NCBI GenBank assembly: GCA_035772735.1
Contig: JASDFA010000016.1
Coordinates: forward strand, 149,494,501 to 149,558,500
Length of the DNA: 64,000 nt
DNA from: Datura wrightii
Taxonomy: Eukaryota > Streptophyta > Magnoliopsida > Solanales > Solanaceae
Direction of reading: 5' to 3'
The translations under genes and the position numbers were made by a program. Within the stretch, counting starts at the first letter, position 1, and every line of letters starts with the position of its first letter. Below, piece after piece: positions 46,507 through 58,143 of the stretch. The notes under the pieces are model-generated. The model worked only from the letters and a program-made list of their open reading frames with translations. It had not been told where the DNA came from and made no database searches.

Positions 46507-48430
46507 CAGACATCAGATTTTTTCCCATGGATATTTTTGTAATCTCCTACCTATTTAATCCCTAAACTACATTGTTTTAGGTAAAATTCCAGGGATATTA
46601 GAGGGTTTGAATGGTTCCTCCCCTTATTCCCACGTTCATTCTCAGAAAAATATCGACAAGTCTCTCAAGAACACTCACAGCAAGCCTAGGGATTTCCTCC
46701 ATTGCAGCAATCCAAGTTTTCCCTTGTAAGAAACTTCAACTCAGGTATGTGGAAATTCAACAAGAGAATTGTTCTTCCCTTGTGTCCCCCAAAACCCTCT
46801 CATTGTTTCTTTATCAGTTTTAGCCCTGAGCTTGCGAATACAAGGAGATTACATGTGTTTTTCATCAATTTCACATAGAATGCTATCCTTGCTTATTATT
46901 GATATGACCTCCATCAATTCTTACCTGAATTTTTGATATTATTTCCAAAGTGAATTTAAGCCCTAAATTTTCGAGTAAAGACTATTTATGAATTAAATCC
47001 GTCTTGTTGTGAAGTGTAATTTAGGCTGAATTTTTCTAGTATTTCTTATTATTTATATGTGGAGTAAATAATCCATAGTTTAGTATGAATTTTGCCTTGT
47101 CGGATAAGAATTGTGTAATTCTTGAAATTTTTCCATATAATGGAATTCCCGTGTTGTTGGAATGAGTTGGGTTCTCTATTAGCTTCTTAGTAGTTCAGTT
47201 CAATTAGAGCGTAGAACCTCTTCAGAACTATTCAAAACTCGTCAATTGATCATTTTTACTTCAGTCTTTTCCTGAGGTGTTAGTGGTGTCTCCCAATTAT
47301 TAGAATTAGATTAAGAATCCAGTTTATTGGTCCATTAGGCAGTCATGACATTTTAGATATATAGCTCTGACTAGTTTCAGGACCCTAGACATATTACAAT
47401 TTGTTCTTATATGGTTAGAAGCTTCTAGATAGGCAACTCTGACCAATCTAGAACCCAGTTTCAGAATCTGGTTCGACAAGACTCTCAGGGTACTTTCAAT
47501 TATATGTCCCTAACTAGTCTTGGACCCCAGTTCCGAGCTATCAGCCTAGAAGTTCAGTTTAGGTTTTCCAGTGGGAGTAGGACTTAGCACCGAGCAGGCT
47601 GGGGTTACCGCACATCGAGGTTCCCTGAACTACGTTGCCAGCTTAGTTACAGTATTACATAGCCTAATTGGTCCAAGATTTTCGTGATCACCTAGTTCAT
47701 GCCTTTATACCATGGCAAGGTATATTGGGTCCTACCAGTGGGGTGTATACATCGGACTTCACGTCTAGCTCACGTGGTTATATGTTAGTTATAGACTCTC
47801 CAAATAGTTAGTCCAGTCAAGTTTTAGGATAAGCAGCTCAGCTCCGTTCTAGTTCTATTAGTTTAGCTCAGTTTAGTACAGTAGTTCAGACTCAATACTT
47901 TAAGACTTAGGACATGCCTTGACCATCAGACAGGGTCATTTTGACCTCCGTAGTTTACTTCAGTCGTTCTGTTCAGTTTACTTTTGGTCATTGCATGTCA
48001 TATCAGTTCAAGCATTATATTAAGTTATGTTTTCTCTCACTTACTCAACAAATTCAAAGTACTGATGCATACTTTTATTCTGTATTGTTTCATGATACAA
48101 ATTCAACATCATTAATCATCGCGGTTCAGATCCTCCACCTCAACTGTTGAAGTGTGAGTCCTCATCATTTGAGGGCCTTATTTCACTTCTTTCAGTTAGT
48201 TCATTATTTTTAGCTAGACTTAGAGTTAGCTAGGGGCTTGTCCTTGCAACTCATCAGTTAGAGGGCTTTCAGACACAAACCTACTTTCAGACTTCTGATG
48301 TTCTTAAACTTTATGATTTCAGTTTTATTTTCATAAATGATTTTGTGCTATTATTTCAAAGCTTCCACTATATTTGTTTAACTCAGAATACTAGTGTATG
48401 ATAGACCAGGGGTTGACTTGGGGTCACATG
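46507..48430 (+). mobile_element. Element C 3' LTR, piece 2
   Basis: Resumes after the TCGAC duplication and follows the 5' LTR co-linearly (27850 to about 29770) up to GGGGTCACATG, where solo LTR K is inserted. The ACATG at 48426-48430 is the target site. Nothing coding: ORFs at 46611 and 47941 have counterparts in the 5' LTR only. Confidence 0.9.
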
Positions 48431-51174
48431 TGTCACACCCCAAAACTAGGGTAGGGCGCAAATGGCAATCGATTCATGGTCGATCGAGAAGCCGGCTATA
48501 TAACATCTATAAATGTAACACTAAGGCTGATCAAGCCACCTGTGACAACCAACCAGGACAAATACTGGGCCAATAATTTCTTGCCAATTATAAATATGCA
48601 ACCTGGAAAGCCGACAAGGCTTCAACAAAGCAAAAAAAAGCAGTGAAAAATCAACACGACTAAATAACCCATACTACTAAACAAACTAGTCCACATCAGC
48701 CTCTGCAAAGTAAACAAACTGAAATGCACGGGACAGGGCCCCAGCCTACCCATGCTGTACACAAAATTGAAAATAGTCCACATCAGGACATGGCTCCTGG
48801 AAGAGAGGAGCATACCACTATTCTGCAGAAATCAGGCTCCTACTACGTTTGATGATCTAAGCCTCGGCATGTACCTTTAGCACGATTGCGGGAAGGATCC
48901 CAAGATGAAGGGACGTCAGTACAAATAAAATGTACTGGTATGTAAGGCTGAAAACTGTAAACATGTAAGATAAAAATGATAACTAGGCCTAAAATAAGGT
49001 GTAGTAACAACCTGAAATTCTGAAAACAGAAACCTGACAATAACTCATTATTGAAATATAAATGCAACCATCTAATGCACAACAAAGACTATAATTGAAA
49101 TGTCAATAGACAGCTGACCATAAACTCTATACAATTCGTTTCGCCAGTGTACCACACCGGGGTAAAAATAAAAATGCCTCCAGCCGGTGTACTATACTGG
49201 GGTAAAAATAAAAATGCCTCCAGCCAGCGTACTATCCCGGGGTAAACTTTGTCCAGCCGGTGTATCACACCGGGTTAAAATCAATAAGACCTTCAGCGGA
49301 TGTAACACACCGAGGTAAAATCAATAAAGCTTAGACAAAATCATAAATGGAGCCGCTATGGCTTAATACTGGACCAGCTCAATACATACAACATAGAAAT
49401 GATGAATACTAAACATGTGGCCTGCATAAGCCTCCTTCGTAATGCATAACTGGAACTAAGTACATATAACATGCAAAGATAAAAAAAAATAGAACTTAAA
49501 TGCATATAGTAAAAACTTGTATGAATCATAAGGAACTACAGATAACCTAAGAGTTTCAACAAAATTTGTGGATCGTCTCAACGGGACATTAGACCTCAGG
49601 TTAAGGGATTATGAAATATCCCCTTGGCCTGACATATTTCAAAACATACACATAATATAAAGGAAAACCATAACAAGGTAATCCTAATTCAGTAAGCTCG
49701 TTTACCCTCAATAGCTTGCGACGTCTTTACGTAGCTTAAAATCATTTACACGTCCTCATCTCGGCTCTTTCAACAATTTCAGTTAGCAACCAGACCTTTA
49801 AACACATTTAACATCACATGTATATACACATGACATACAGTAAGGACCAGCTAACAATGCCCACACTGAGGGGTCTCCAACTCCATGTACCACTAGGACA
49901 ACAATCAACACAATATCACACTTTAGGTGTCTCACTTCGGCTAGGCATAATCTTAACATTTATCCTAAATAAAACATGGGACTTTTAAAGATTAAATGAA
50001 TCTTAACATACTGCCTCAAGACTTTTAAATAGGTTGTTGTCTCATTCGATTCACAACACATGAATCGTGCTTAAAAGAATGATAGACAGGGCGCCTTACA
50101 TACCTTTCTCCGATGGACTTTTCTCTAGCCAATTTCCTATCTCAATGATCAGCCCTCAACCGCCTTAATCCAGTGGTTTTATAGTCCAAAAACAAGCTTA
50201 ATATATATCAAAAAAATTCAGCCAAGATAACTAATCAGAGGCAGTCGAAATAGCAACAACAACACACGGACACATCAACAACATTAGCCATTTTCTCAAC
50301 TAATTTTCACTAACTTTTGAGGGAGAAAACAGAGGAAATTTTACCTTAGGTTTTCTGTGGTTCTACCCCTAAATATGAAGTATAATTCCAGAAAAAGAAA
50401 CAGCCAAAAATCCTAAGGAAAACGACCAAAACTCAGCTAACAAACAGTCCATTGGCAGCTCACTTAGCTGCCAATTTCCAGATTTTCGCTTTGCAATTTG
50501 AGAGGTTTAAAAGGGGAGAAATCCTTACCTTTTCTCCTGATTTCAACACCTACTCAAAGATGGATATATAGGAAGTCCAAATAGATTTTGAAACGCAGAA
50601 ATACTTCTTCAAAACCTTGCCAAAACGAGCTCCAAAACAGCCCCTAACATACTTAGCAAGGTAATCTCAACTTATCTTGTGATTTTCTTGAACTTTGCTT
50701 GTTGTTCCTCCTTGATTTTCTTTGTCCTAGCTGCTGGAATTGAGAGAGGAATAGAATCCTTAGCAAGATGGTCGATTTAGATTTATCTAGAAATGTTTTC
50801 TACACGGGAAAATCAGATTTTAAATTAAATAGGGCGGTGGAGGCGCTAGGGTATTATGCCTGCGTCACCGCTCGCGATGGTTTTGTAAAATGCCCATAAC
50901 TTTTTACTCCGAAGTCCGATTGACAAGAGGTTTGATGTTCTGAAAACTAGACTCAATTACCTTTAATTTGATAGGTTGTGGGGATTCGAATGCATTATAT
51001 ATTTGTAGATATGATCATTTAAAGTTGACCCTTACTTATGAACTTCACATACTCTTTGGTTTTTTTTGATCATACACATTTCCCTTGACACCTACGAGCA
51101 ATATACAACTTGTACTTTCCCTAACCTATCATAAAACATCAAATACTTACCAATAAAAATTTCAGGGTGTTATA
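48431..51174 (-). mobile_element. Solo LTR K (Tekay-like)
   Basis: 2744 bp. The low edge is TGTCACACCCC; read from the high edge it begins TATAACACCCTGAAA (expected TGTAACACCC, one change). Near-perfect 5-bp duplication: ACATG (48426-48430) and ACTTG (51175-51179), with ACTTG also in the undisturbed 5' LTR of C. No primer site, polypurine tract or coding text is present. Orientation is set by the TGTAACACCC-type start. Contains a tandem repeat at 49143-49330. Confidence 0.85.
49143..49330 (-). repeat. Tandem repeat in solo LTR K
   Basis: Five diverged units around CCAGCCGGTGTACTACACCG followed by GGGTAAAAATAAAAATG-like text, unit about 45 bp shrinking at the end. Each contains a small inverted pair (CCGGTGT...ACACCGG). 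Confidence 0.88.
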
Positions 51175-51179
51175 ACTTG

Positions 51180-51228
51180 TGACTTTGAGTACCGTGTCTC
51201 GTCCAGGGTGTAGACTCGGGGCGTGAAA
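51180..51228 (+). mobile_element. Element C 3' LTR, piece 3
   Basis: The final 49 bases (TGACTTTGAGTACCGTGTCT ...), matching 29780-29827. The terminal CA has decayed to AA. It is followed at once by the CTGGT duplication. Confidence 0.85.
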
Positions 51229-51556
51229 CTGGTACGACTCGTAATGAGACCTGCAACAAGCAATTTTCTACACTCTTTTAACTCTTTTTTCAAACTCAAA
51301 CTCTCAAAACTAATTTTCCTGAAATCAAAGTAAAAGAACCTTATATCTATATAAACACATCTAACATCAAATATTTTTTCTATGTTTTAAGCGTCGAAAG
51401 TGCCATAATACCACGACACATCAATAAACTCATCTTAGAACTTTTGCATGTTCTCAGGAAAACAAAAATAGTACTACAACTGTGACACTTAAATAGAAAG
51501 TAAAATAGAAGACCTACAGCCAGCAATATCAATATTTGTACACGTGACCACTATCA
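51229..51556 (-). mobile_element. Element H Athila-like 3' LTR, second piece
   Basis: Continues H's U3 after element C. It contains an acceptor-like TTGCAG|GT (AG at 51252-51251, minus) just before the GACTCGTACC word, the arrangement seen in the other Athila-like U3s. The LTR start is taken as TGATAG at 51556, after a purine tract. LTR total about 1.7 kb. Confidence 0.6.
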
Positions 51557-51822
51557 AGTACTGACCCCCTTTTCTTTTGAACACTTAAAATCAAGACTGT
51601 TGTATACATATGTCACTACAACTCATGACACAAAGGGATATAGAAATGGCATAAACTGTTATTAAACAACTAAGATATCACCAATTCTATTTACACAGAC
51701 AACTGGCAAGATACAATAGAAACCTTATACCCTCACAACGAACCTATCCCAAACACTCACAATGTTGTGTGTGTGTAAATATATATATATATATATATAT
51801 ATGGAACCGGGACTGTCAAGAA

Positions 51823-51858
<36 letters not shown>

Positions 51859-52474
51859 AAAGAATTTTTGAATACTGCACAAGTGATACCATAGGCTTGC
51901 CCATATTTTCTCTACTATAGTTTTCAAATAGTCATGTTATGATCACTAATAGACTCTTATTGGTTTGTAATGTAGGATTGGGGACGGGTATGGTACATAT
52001 GGACAATAGGGACTAACCCTCCTTGGCACTACACAACCCTAGCTCCACCTCAAACTTTTTCCTCCTTTTCTCCCTTTCTCCATTTTATTCAGCTTTCAAT
52101 TGGTGGGTGTGGTTTCTTTTTCACTTTTTCAATTTTTTTTCTTTGACATTCAAATTTCTTCTTTACTTTTGCTTTTTCACTTTTTTTCACACCACACCAC
52201 ACCTTTTACTGACTAGCCTTTTCTTCCGCCCCCTCCCCCACATCATCTATGCAAAAAATAGCCACCCTTCACTTAGGAATTTTACTTGAGTTGAGGTTCA
52301 CAATGTCCAAGGAGGGACTATGGGTAAAATAGGTTCATTATAAATAAAACAGGGAAGGTGAATGGGCTAATCAAATAAAAGGATCAATGTTAGGCTCAAA
52401 CAGGGGATCAAATGATTCATTTCATTTGGTAGGTAAATTTAAGATAAAAGTTGGCAAAATAAAAATGGCCTATA
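51557..52474 (-). other. Element H 3' UTR with microsatellites
   Basis: No credible gene. The purine tract AAAAGGGGGTCAG (minus) lies near 51561-51575. The block CCATAGGCTTGCCC (51891) and its surroundings match Athila-2 at 36900. (GT), (AT) and (CT) runs occupy 51765-51776, 51779-51802 and 51826-51855. A T- and C-rich stretch (52040-52240) gives a spurious Phe-rich ORF (52023-52289). The region is cut at 52475 by the G LTR. Confidence 0.65.
51765..51855. repeat. Compound microsatellite (GT)n-(AT)n-(CT)n
   Basis: Perfect dinucleotide runs: GT about 6 units, AT 12 units and CT 15 units, separated by short unique bases. Likely to vary in length between individuals. Confidence 0.95.
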
Positions 52475-54934
52475 TATCACAACTCGAGTAGGGAACCCGT
52501 ATCAGGATGCGGGACCTAGAAGAACGGGTGGCTCCATGTCAACCCATGGCATGTGCATAGCAATTCAAGAGCATAAGCTAAAGAAGAAACTGTTAACTTA
52601 AACATGAATAAGAGAAAGTCTAAATAACATAAACGTATATCAAATGATAACATCACAACGCTAATCTTGAAGCTAAACATACTAATCTATGTCTGAAAAG
52701 CCTCTACTCTCTTGTGAGATTCTAAGACAACACCCCTAGCTATCTACAAGACTGAAACAATACTGAAAAAAGAACTAATGTAATAAATATCATTAGATTA
52801 TGAGGACTAACCCAAATCAGGGTTGAATGACGCTGAGATGGGAGCAAGCAATCGGTGAGATTGAACTGGATCACCTGAACCTATATCATGAAATGATATA
52901 ACATTGAGTATGCGGTCAGTACTTGGAATGTACTGAATATGTAAGATAAGTAAAATATGCTGAATAAATATCAACTAAAATAATGCATATAAACATAAAT
53001 CATAAGACCATGAGAATAAGGACTACATGTTGAAATCTGAATGTGAAACCTGTATAATCAAATTCTGAATATAATGTCTGAATAGAATGACCCAAAGATA
53101 AAATAGAAATCATATGACTTGTCATAGATGAAATCATAAGTAAGAACTCATAAACTGATCATTGGGTCAAACCTACTATAAAAAATATTATCTAAAGTCA
53201 TGAATATGAATAACTGAAATCATGAGGAACAATGGGAAACTCATTATACAACTGACACCATCACGATAGAGCTTACATGATGCCCTAACTATAACACTCC
53301 AGTGGGAAGAGCCATCCGAAACTTTTTCAGGGCCAAGGACGCTACCATGATATCGATAGCAAAATGGAAGGCCCCATTGGGGCCAGGGGAAGCTCAAAAG
53401 GGAGGTCCCAATATAAATATATAAACCTATATTGGAGCGTAGTTCTGGGACTCGAGGTTGACCTGAACCCCTGGCCTACTCGGTGCTAAACACTACTCCC
53501 AAAAACATGCAAGGTGCTCATCATTGTTTTTTAAAAAACCTGATATCATAATTACATGCACAGTATGAAATATGAACATTTAGGAGTCCTGGTTCCAAGC
53601 ATACCATAAGATGAAAGTGAAAGTATAGACTCCAAATCCATATGTTATGCTAATTTTATAGAACTGAGTTGAATCATGAACACATGCTTAAACTATCTAG
53701 GTGTTCACAAAATATTATAATCATGCATACTTGAAATAAATTTCACAAGACAAAATCACGGATTCATACATGAGTAATTTATAAAAAGTCATTTATGCTA
53801 GATATCTCGTCATACTTTAAATCATGAATCATAAACATGACTTTTCATAAAACATTCATAATAGGGCATAATTTTTTTCTAAAATTTAAAATCATAAATT
53901 TATAATCACTTTGTAGATAAAATATACCCATGAATCTTAAAACATGCTTTCGAACACGAAGAGAATTGACCCATAAACAAATCATAGAGAATTTAATAAA
54001 ATTGGGTTAAAACTGCATAAGATCATAAAGTTGAATTAGAACATTAATTCTTGAGCTTGAGGAGAAATTTGAGCATAAGTGTGAAAGGAAACTTTCACTC
54101 ATATCCGTACATACCTAGGTAACCTGAATCTCAACTGGACTTTGAAATCCCAAGAGAATTGGGGAAGAATTGGTAAGATTCAAGCTTGATCTTCAAAAGA
54201 AATTTCTAAACTTTGCATGCATAGGAGTTGAATGAATTAGAATAGGATAAACTCCTTTAAAACATGACTTTCACGGCTTAAAATGACATAGTTTAGGACA
54301 TAGGGACTTAGGAATTACAAAAATGCCCTTAATGATTTGACAAAAAATTTCAGGCTTCTAGAAACGACGAATCATTTGACGACATATTAGGCAAATGACG
54401 AGTCATTTGACTACTAGTTAGGAAAATGACGAGTCATTTTCTTAATCCGTTAAGTACACAAAATTTCCCACTTACCCTATAGTTGCCCAAATGACAGGTC
54501 ACTTAAGGACTCATCAGGTCAAATGATGAGTCGTGTCCTTAACACGTCATGACTGTTTGAAAAGTAGCATTTCCCCAAATGATTAGTCATTTGATGACCC
54601 TTTTGGTCAAACAATGAGTCACTTGATGAATCATTGGAAGACATTCTAATCTTTTCAAACGACGAGTCATCTGATGACTCATTACGCAAACAACGAGTCA
54701 TTTGACGACTCGTTAGGCAAATGAAAAGTCATTTGATGATGCTTTAGGAAAATGATGAGTCATATAATGACTCTTTGGGAGGCATTCTGGTCTTCTCAAA
54801 TGATGAATTCATTTGATGATTCATTAGGTCAAACGACGAGTCATTTGACGACTCATTCTCTGACCTGGTGCAGATTTTTCTAATTTCTTAGTTTCAACCT
54901 CGAGTATGATCTTAGACACTTTTGGGGTATTACA
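52475..54934 (-). mobile_element. Element G 3' LTR (Tekay-like)
   Basis: About 2460 bp. Read from the high edge it starts TGTAATACCCC; the low edge is TATCACAACTCGAG (TG changed to TA). It is related to the F LTR over most of its length. U3 holds a striking palindrome array at 54361-54860. No ORF in it is credible. Confidence 0.82.
54361..54860 (-). repeat. Array of ACGAGTCATTTGACGACTCGT-like palindromic units in G U3
   Basis: About a dozen imperfect units, each roughly ACGAGTC-ATTTGAC-GACTC(G/A)T separated by TAGGCAAA-type spacers. The best units form a 7-bp inverted repeat around a 7-base loop. They contain many TGACG and TGAGTCA words, known cores for plant bZIP factors. Confidence 0.9.
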
Positions 54935-54950
54935 ATATCTCCCCTTTGGG
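54935..54950 (-). promoter_or_regulatory. Element G polypurine tract
   Basis: Minus strand CCCAAAGGGGAGATAT before the LTR start TGTAATACC. Confidence 0.82.
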
Positions 54951-55693
54951 AACATTTATCCTTAAATGTGAGTTAAGTATACTGAAAAGCTAGGAAAAGA
55001 ACTGTAATCCCACATACTTAACATCTGAAGCTAAAAATTGACGGACTGACTGACTCTTGACTGATACGCATGAGTGAACTGTGTTCATGATTAATAAATA
55101 CATGATAAAACATGAAACGAACTGAGAGAAATGAGCTTGTCACAAAATTGAATTGAGTATTATATAGGAAAATAATACCTTATGCTGAAACTAAGACGGG
55201 CTGAAAAAGATGCGGCTATTTAGCCATCATATTAGCTTCAGCTTCCCACGTAGCTCCCTAAACCAGTTGATTCCTCCACACAACCTTTATTGAAGCTACT
55301 TCTTTGTTTCTCAACTTTCGAACCTGAAAATCAAGGATCTCAACCAGAACCTCCTCATAGCTAAGGCTATTCTTCACACTTACGCTCTCCACTGGAACAA
55401 CCAAGGTCGGGTCACCAATGCACTTCATTAATAGAGATACATGGAAAACTAGATGTACTAAGGATAACTCTGTTGGTAGCTCTAACTCATATGCCACTTT
55501 GCCAACTCACCTCAGAATCCTTAAAGAACCAACAAATAAGGGACTTATCTTCCCTTTCTTCCCAAACCTTATCACTCCCTTCATAGGAGACACCTTCGAA
55601 AATACCCAATCATCAACCTGAAACTCAAGCTCTCTTCGCTTAACATCCGCATATGACTTCTGATGAATCTGAGTTGTTTTCAGCCTTTCCCTA
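54951..55693 (-). pseudogene. Element G integrase tail and chromodomain
   Basis: The open stretch 55258-55497 reads MAYELELPTELSLVHLVFHV, LMKCIGDPTLVVPVESVSVK, then the chromodomain start VEILDFQVRKLRNKEVASIK and VVWRNQL. The chromodomain finishes across a stop near 55258 toward 55205. Upstream (55500-55690), GPY/F-module and linker text is readable with frameshifts until 55693, where the E LTR begins (TGTCACGACC). Everything 5' of that is lost. Confidence 0.82.
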
Positions 55694-57317
55694 TGTCACG
55701 ACCTTAGAGTACACCTGGATCGTAGACACTGGACAAGGAACCCCGAGAGACTCCAAGTCCACCCATGGCATAGTCCTTGCATACACTTAACATAAGAAAC
55801 GTCAAACATCATGATCGAGCGGAATAACTAACTAAAAATTGATATAAATCAAAATGACAACTTAATAAAATTTAAATACAACGCTGATCCTGCCTAACAG
55901 GTCTGAAAGCCTTAAAATAAATTGATAAGTTGCTGGGACAGGCCCTCAGCTAACTCCAAAACCCTGAAAACTGAAGCAAAATAAAACAAGAATGTTCATG
56001 TCCTTGGAGGATGAGGACTGACTATTGACAGTTGGGAGAATGGCGTAGCGTATCTAACCACGTGGCGGAGCCTGGAGACCTGAACCTATATCATAAAACG
56101 ATATAGCACAAGAGGCGTGAAGTCGGTACTTGTAATGTACTGAGAAACGTAAGTAAACTAACTCATAATATTAGCAAGAGAAAAGTAATATAAAACATAT
56201 TAATAGAAATGTAATAAATGTAATGTACAACTATCTTACACGAGGTTCATAGATTCAATTGACATAACCACATTATAAAGACATACATTACTGTAGCAAC
56301 TGCTGATGTGCAAAAAGTAATAATCGGGAATAATACAGAGTGTGATGCCGTGACTGATATCAAGAGGGTCCCTGACGTCTAAGGGGGAGTCCCTGATGGT
56401 CAAAGGGAGAATCCCTGACTATCAAAGGGAAAACATTCTCAACTAGAGAGAGTCCCTGACTATCATAGGGAGAGAGAAGGCTATGGTATAGAGAGTCATT
56501 GACTAAAAGAAGGTCTCGAACAATGCAGGGAAAATAAAATTCTCAACTGACTAGGATTGTGAGTCTAGACTGACTACATGAAGACATTCTCCACTATCTG
56601 TAGGTAAGACATTCTCCACTAGTGTCTAGGTAAGACATTCTCCACTAGCGCCTAGGTAAGACATTCTCCACTAGCGTCTATTAATTCTATCTCTCAAATA
56701 AGCATTGATTCACAACTTGACATGTTATTAACATGCTCAATCATCGTGATTCACATTATTACAAAACCAACTTCCTCATTAGCTTTAACATCACATTATT
56801 AGCATGCTATAAATTCGTACTAGCATTATTCTATCATGGCATCTTAATTCCGTATTCACCTAATTCAATTGGTAATTTAAGATCCAACATGATTTAAAAA
56901 ACTCGACTCATAATCTATCAAGGATGCATAACTTCATGTAATTAGGTCACAACACTTTTCACACACTTGTAACAATCACTCCATTTATGAACTCTCTAGC
57001 CAGCGGGCGTTTTAGATTCTAGGATTTTATAAAAAACAGTTTTAATAAGGAAAATAATATAGAATCCGCCTTAGCTTCATAGTTAAACAATCGAGATGCA
57101 ATCTATTCATACCCAATCGTTTTAATTTAAAACACGGTGATGGCATATAGTTTACTTCAATTACTCAAGCCCACAACTTTTACTCAATTTAGCATGGTCA
57201 TCTACATCATAATCACATCACTAGGTTTAATTAAGCAACATTCCCACACTTTCATCATGGTCAATAATTTCGACGATAATCAAGGAAGCCATAACCAATT
57301 CACATTTATTTACCTAT
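55694..57317 (-). mobile_element. Element E LTR E1, truncated
   Basis: Co-linear with 59442 to about 61090 of E2, starting TGTCACGACCTTAGAGTACA. At about 57307-57330 it jumps to text that in copy 2 lies at 63182. About 1.2 kb of LTR U3 (not counting the TRIM), the polypurine tract and about 200 bp of internal DNA have thus been deleted. Confidence 0.8.
56365..56690 (-). repeat. Short tandem repeats in LTR E1
   Basis: First a loose repeat of GAGTCCCTGACTATCAAAGG (56365-56480). Then four units of about 25 bp with the core AAGACATTCTCCACTAGCG (56581-56690). LTR E2 has the same pair at 60115-60240 and 60336-60470, with five units of the second. Confidence 0.88.
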
Positions 57318-58143
57318 ATTATATTAAACAAACACTGAAAGAAAGTTCTTTCCCCTTTTTATCTGGCACAGAACTGACACCAACTAGACCTTTGTTCTAA
57401 ATCACCTTCCGATACTAGGCCTGAATTCACAATATCTAATCTAACTGAGAGTAAGGAATTTATGAGCATGAGTTACCTCGACATCGAAAACTGAGCACAT
57501 ACGCGAGATAGCCTGGTTCTACTAAACTTACTAAGCAACTTCTATAGACTGAGTTCGAGCTAACCACACTGGAAAATATAAAATAACACACATAACTAAT
57601 TCATAACACGAAAATATGCAATAAGGACATCATAGAGCAAAACTGGCTTTACTGACTGAAATGGTTACCTCTAACCTCGTAAATTTGCAAATAGGTATAG
57701 ACATAACCTAACTCTAACCGAGGTATAAAGAAAGTTATCTGAACTCAGTAGAGATCGACATACTGCAACTGCTAATGCTGAAATCCCTTTATGAACATTC
57801 TCAAGGTCTGACTTAATTCACATACTCACTATCTCCTCGTTAGCTTAAAGTCATCATTCTAAGGCTCCTGAATCCTTTTTTCCAATCAGGCTAAGATACT
57901 AACCCTTAACTCCTCATTCACTTCTAACCTTCACCACAAGCCCTATGCTACAACTATTTAATTCACACCCCAACAACCTTTTCCCACAATCAAAACTAAA
58001 CTTCTCAATCAATATAGAGGTTGGCATCACATAAGGAATATCACAAGATCCACAACATACATGTGGCGACTATTGGCACCTTGCCTTTATCCCGATGGGC
58101 TACTACTGCATGAAAGCTATTTTGACGTTGTCCGCCTCCTGGG
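57318..58143 (-). other. Element E internal 3' non-coding region
   Basis: No RT, RH or IN text on either strand. Bases 57328-57893 match 63182-63756 closely. The rest connects to the gag end. Short ORFs (for example 57137-57400) are not supported. Confidence 0.7.

Larger units (their letters stand above)
27328..51228 (+). mobile_element. Element C: chromovirus, full-length but twice interrupted
   Basis: 5' LTR 27328-29827, primer site 29832, gag-pol 30048-34212, polypurine tract 34443-34457. Its 3' LTR is in three pieces (34458-34961, 46507-48430, 51180-51228) separated by Athila-2 and solo LTR K. The outer target duplication is perfect: CTGGT at 27323-27327 and 51229-51233. The bases outside join an Athila-like U3 (GGCTGGTACGACTCG), so C inserted in element H. 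Summing its pieces the 3' LTR is about 2.48 kb, against 2.50 kb for the 5' LTR. Not autonomous: RT active site mutated, integrase core deleted. Confidence 0.93.

Noticed and set aside
36232..46565. Paired ORFs beginning MLLFLDLFHS at 36232 and 46263 as a gene family
   Set aside because: They are the same non-coding stretch in the two LTRs of Athila-2.
52023..52289. Phe-rich ORF as a membrane protein
   Set aside because: It arises from T- and C-rich 3' UTR sequence with no start context or conservation.
52475..54934. G LTR as the missing 5' LTR of element F
   Set aside because: It has a polypurine tract and integrase tail on its high side, so it is a 3' LTR of a separate minus-strand element.
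56365..56690. Regular short repeats as a possible CRISPR array
   Set aside because: Units are adjacent and spacer-free, and the setting is a plant LTR; these are minisatellites.
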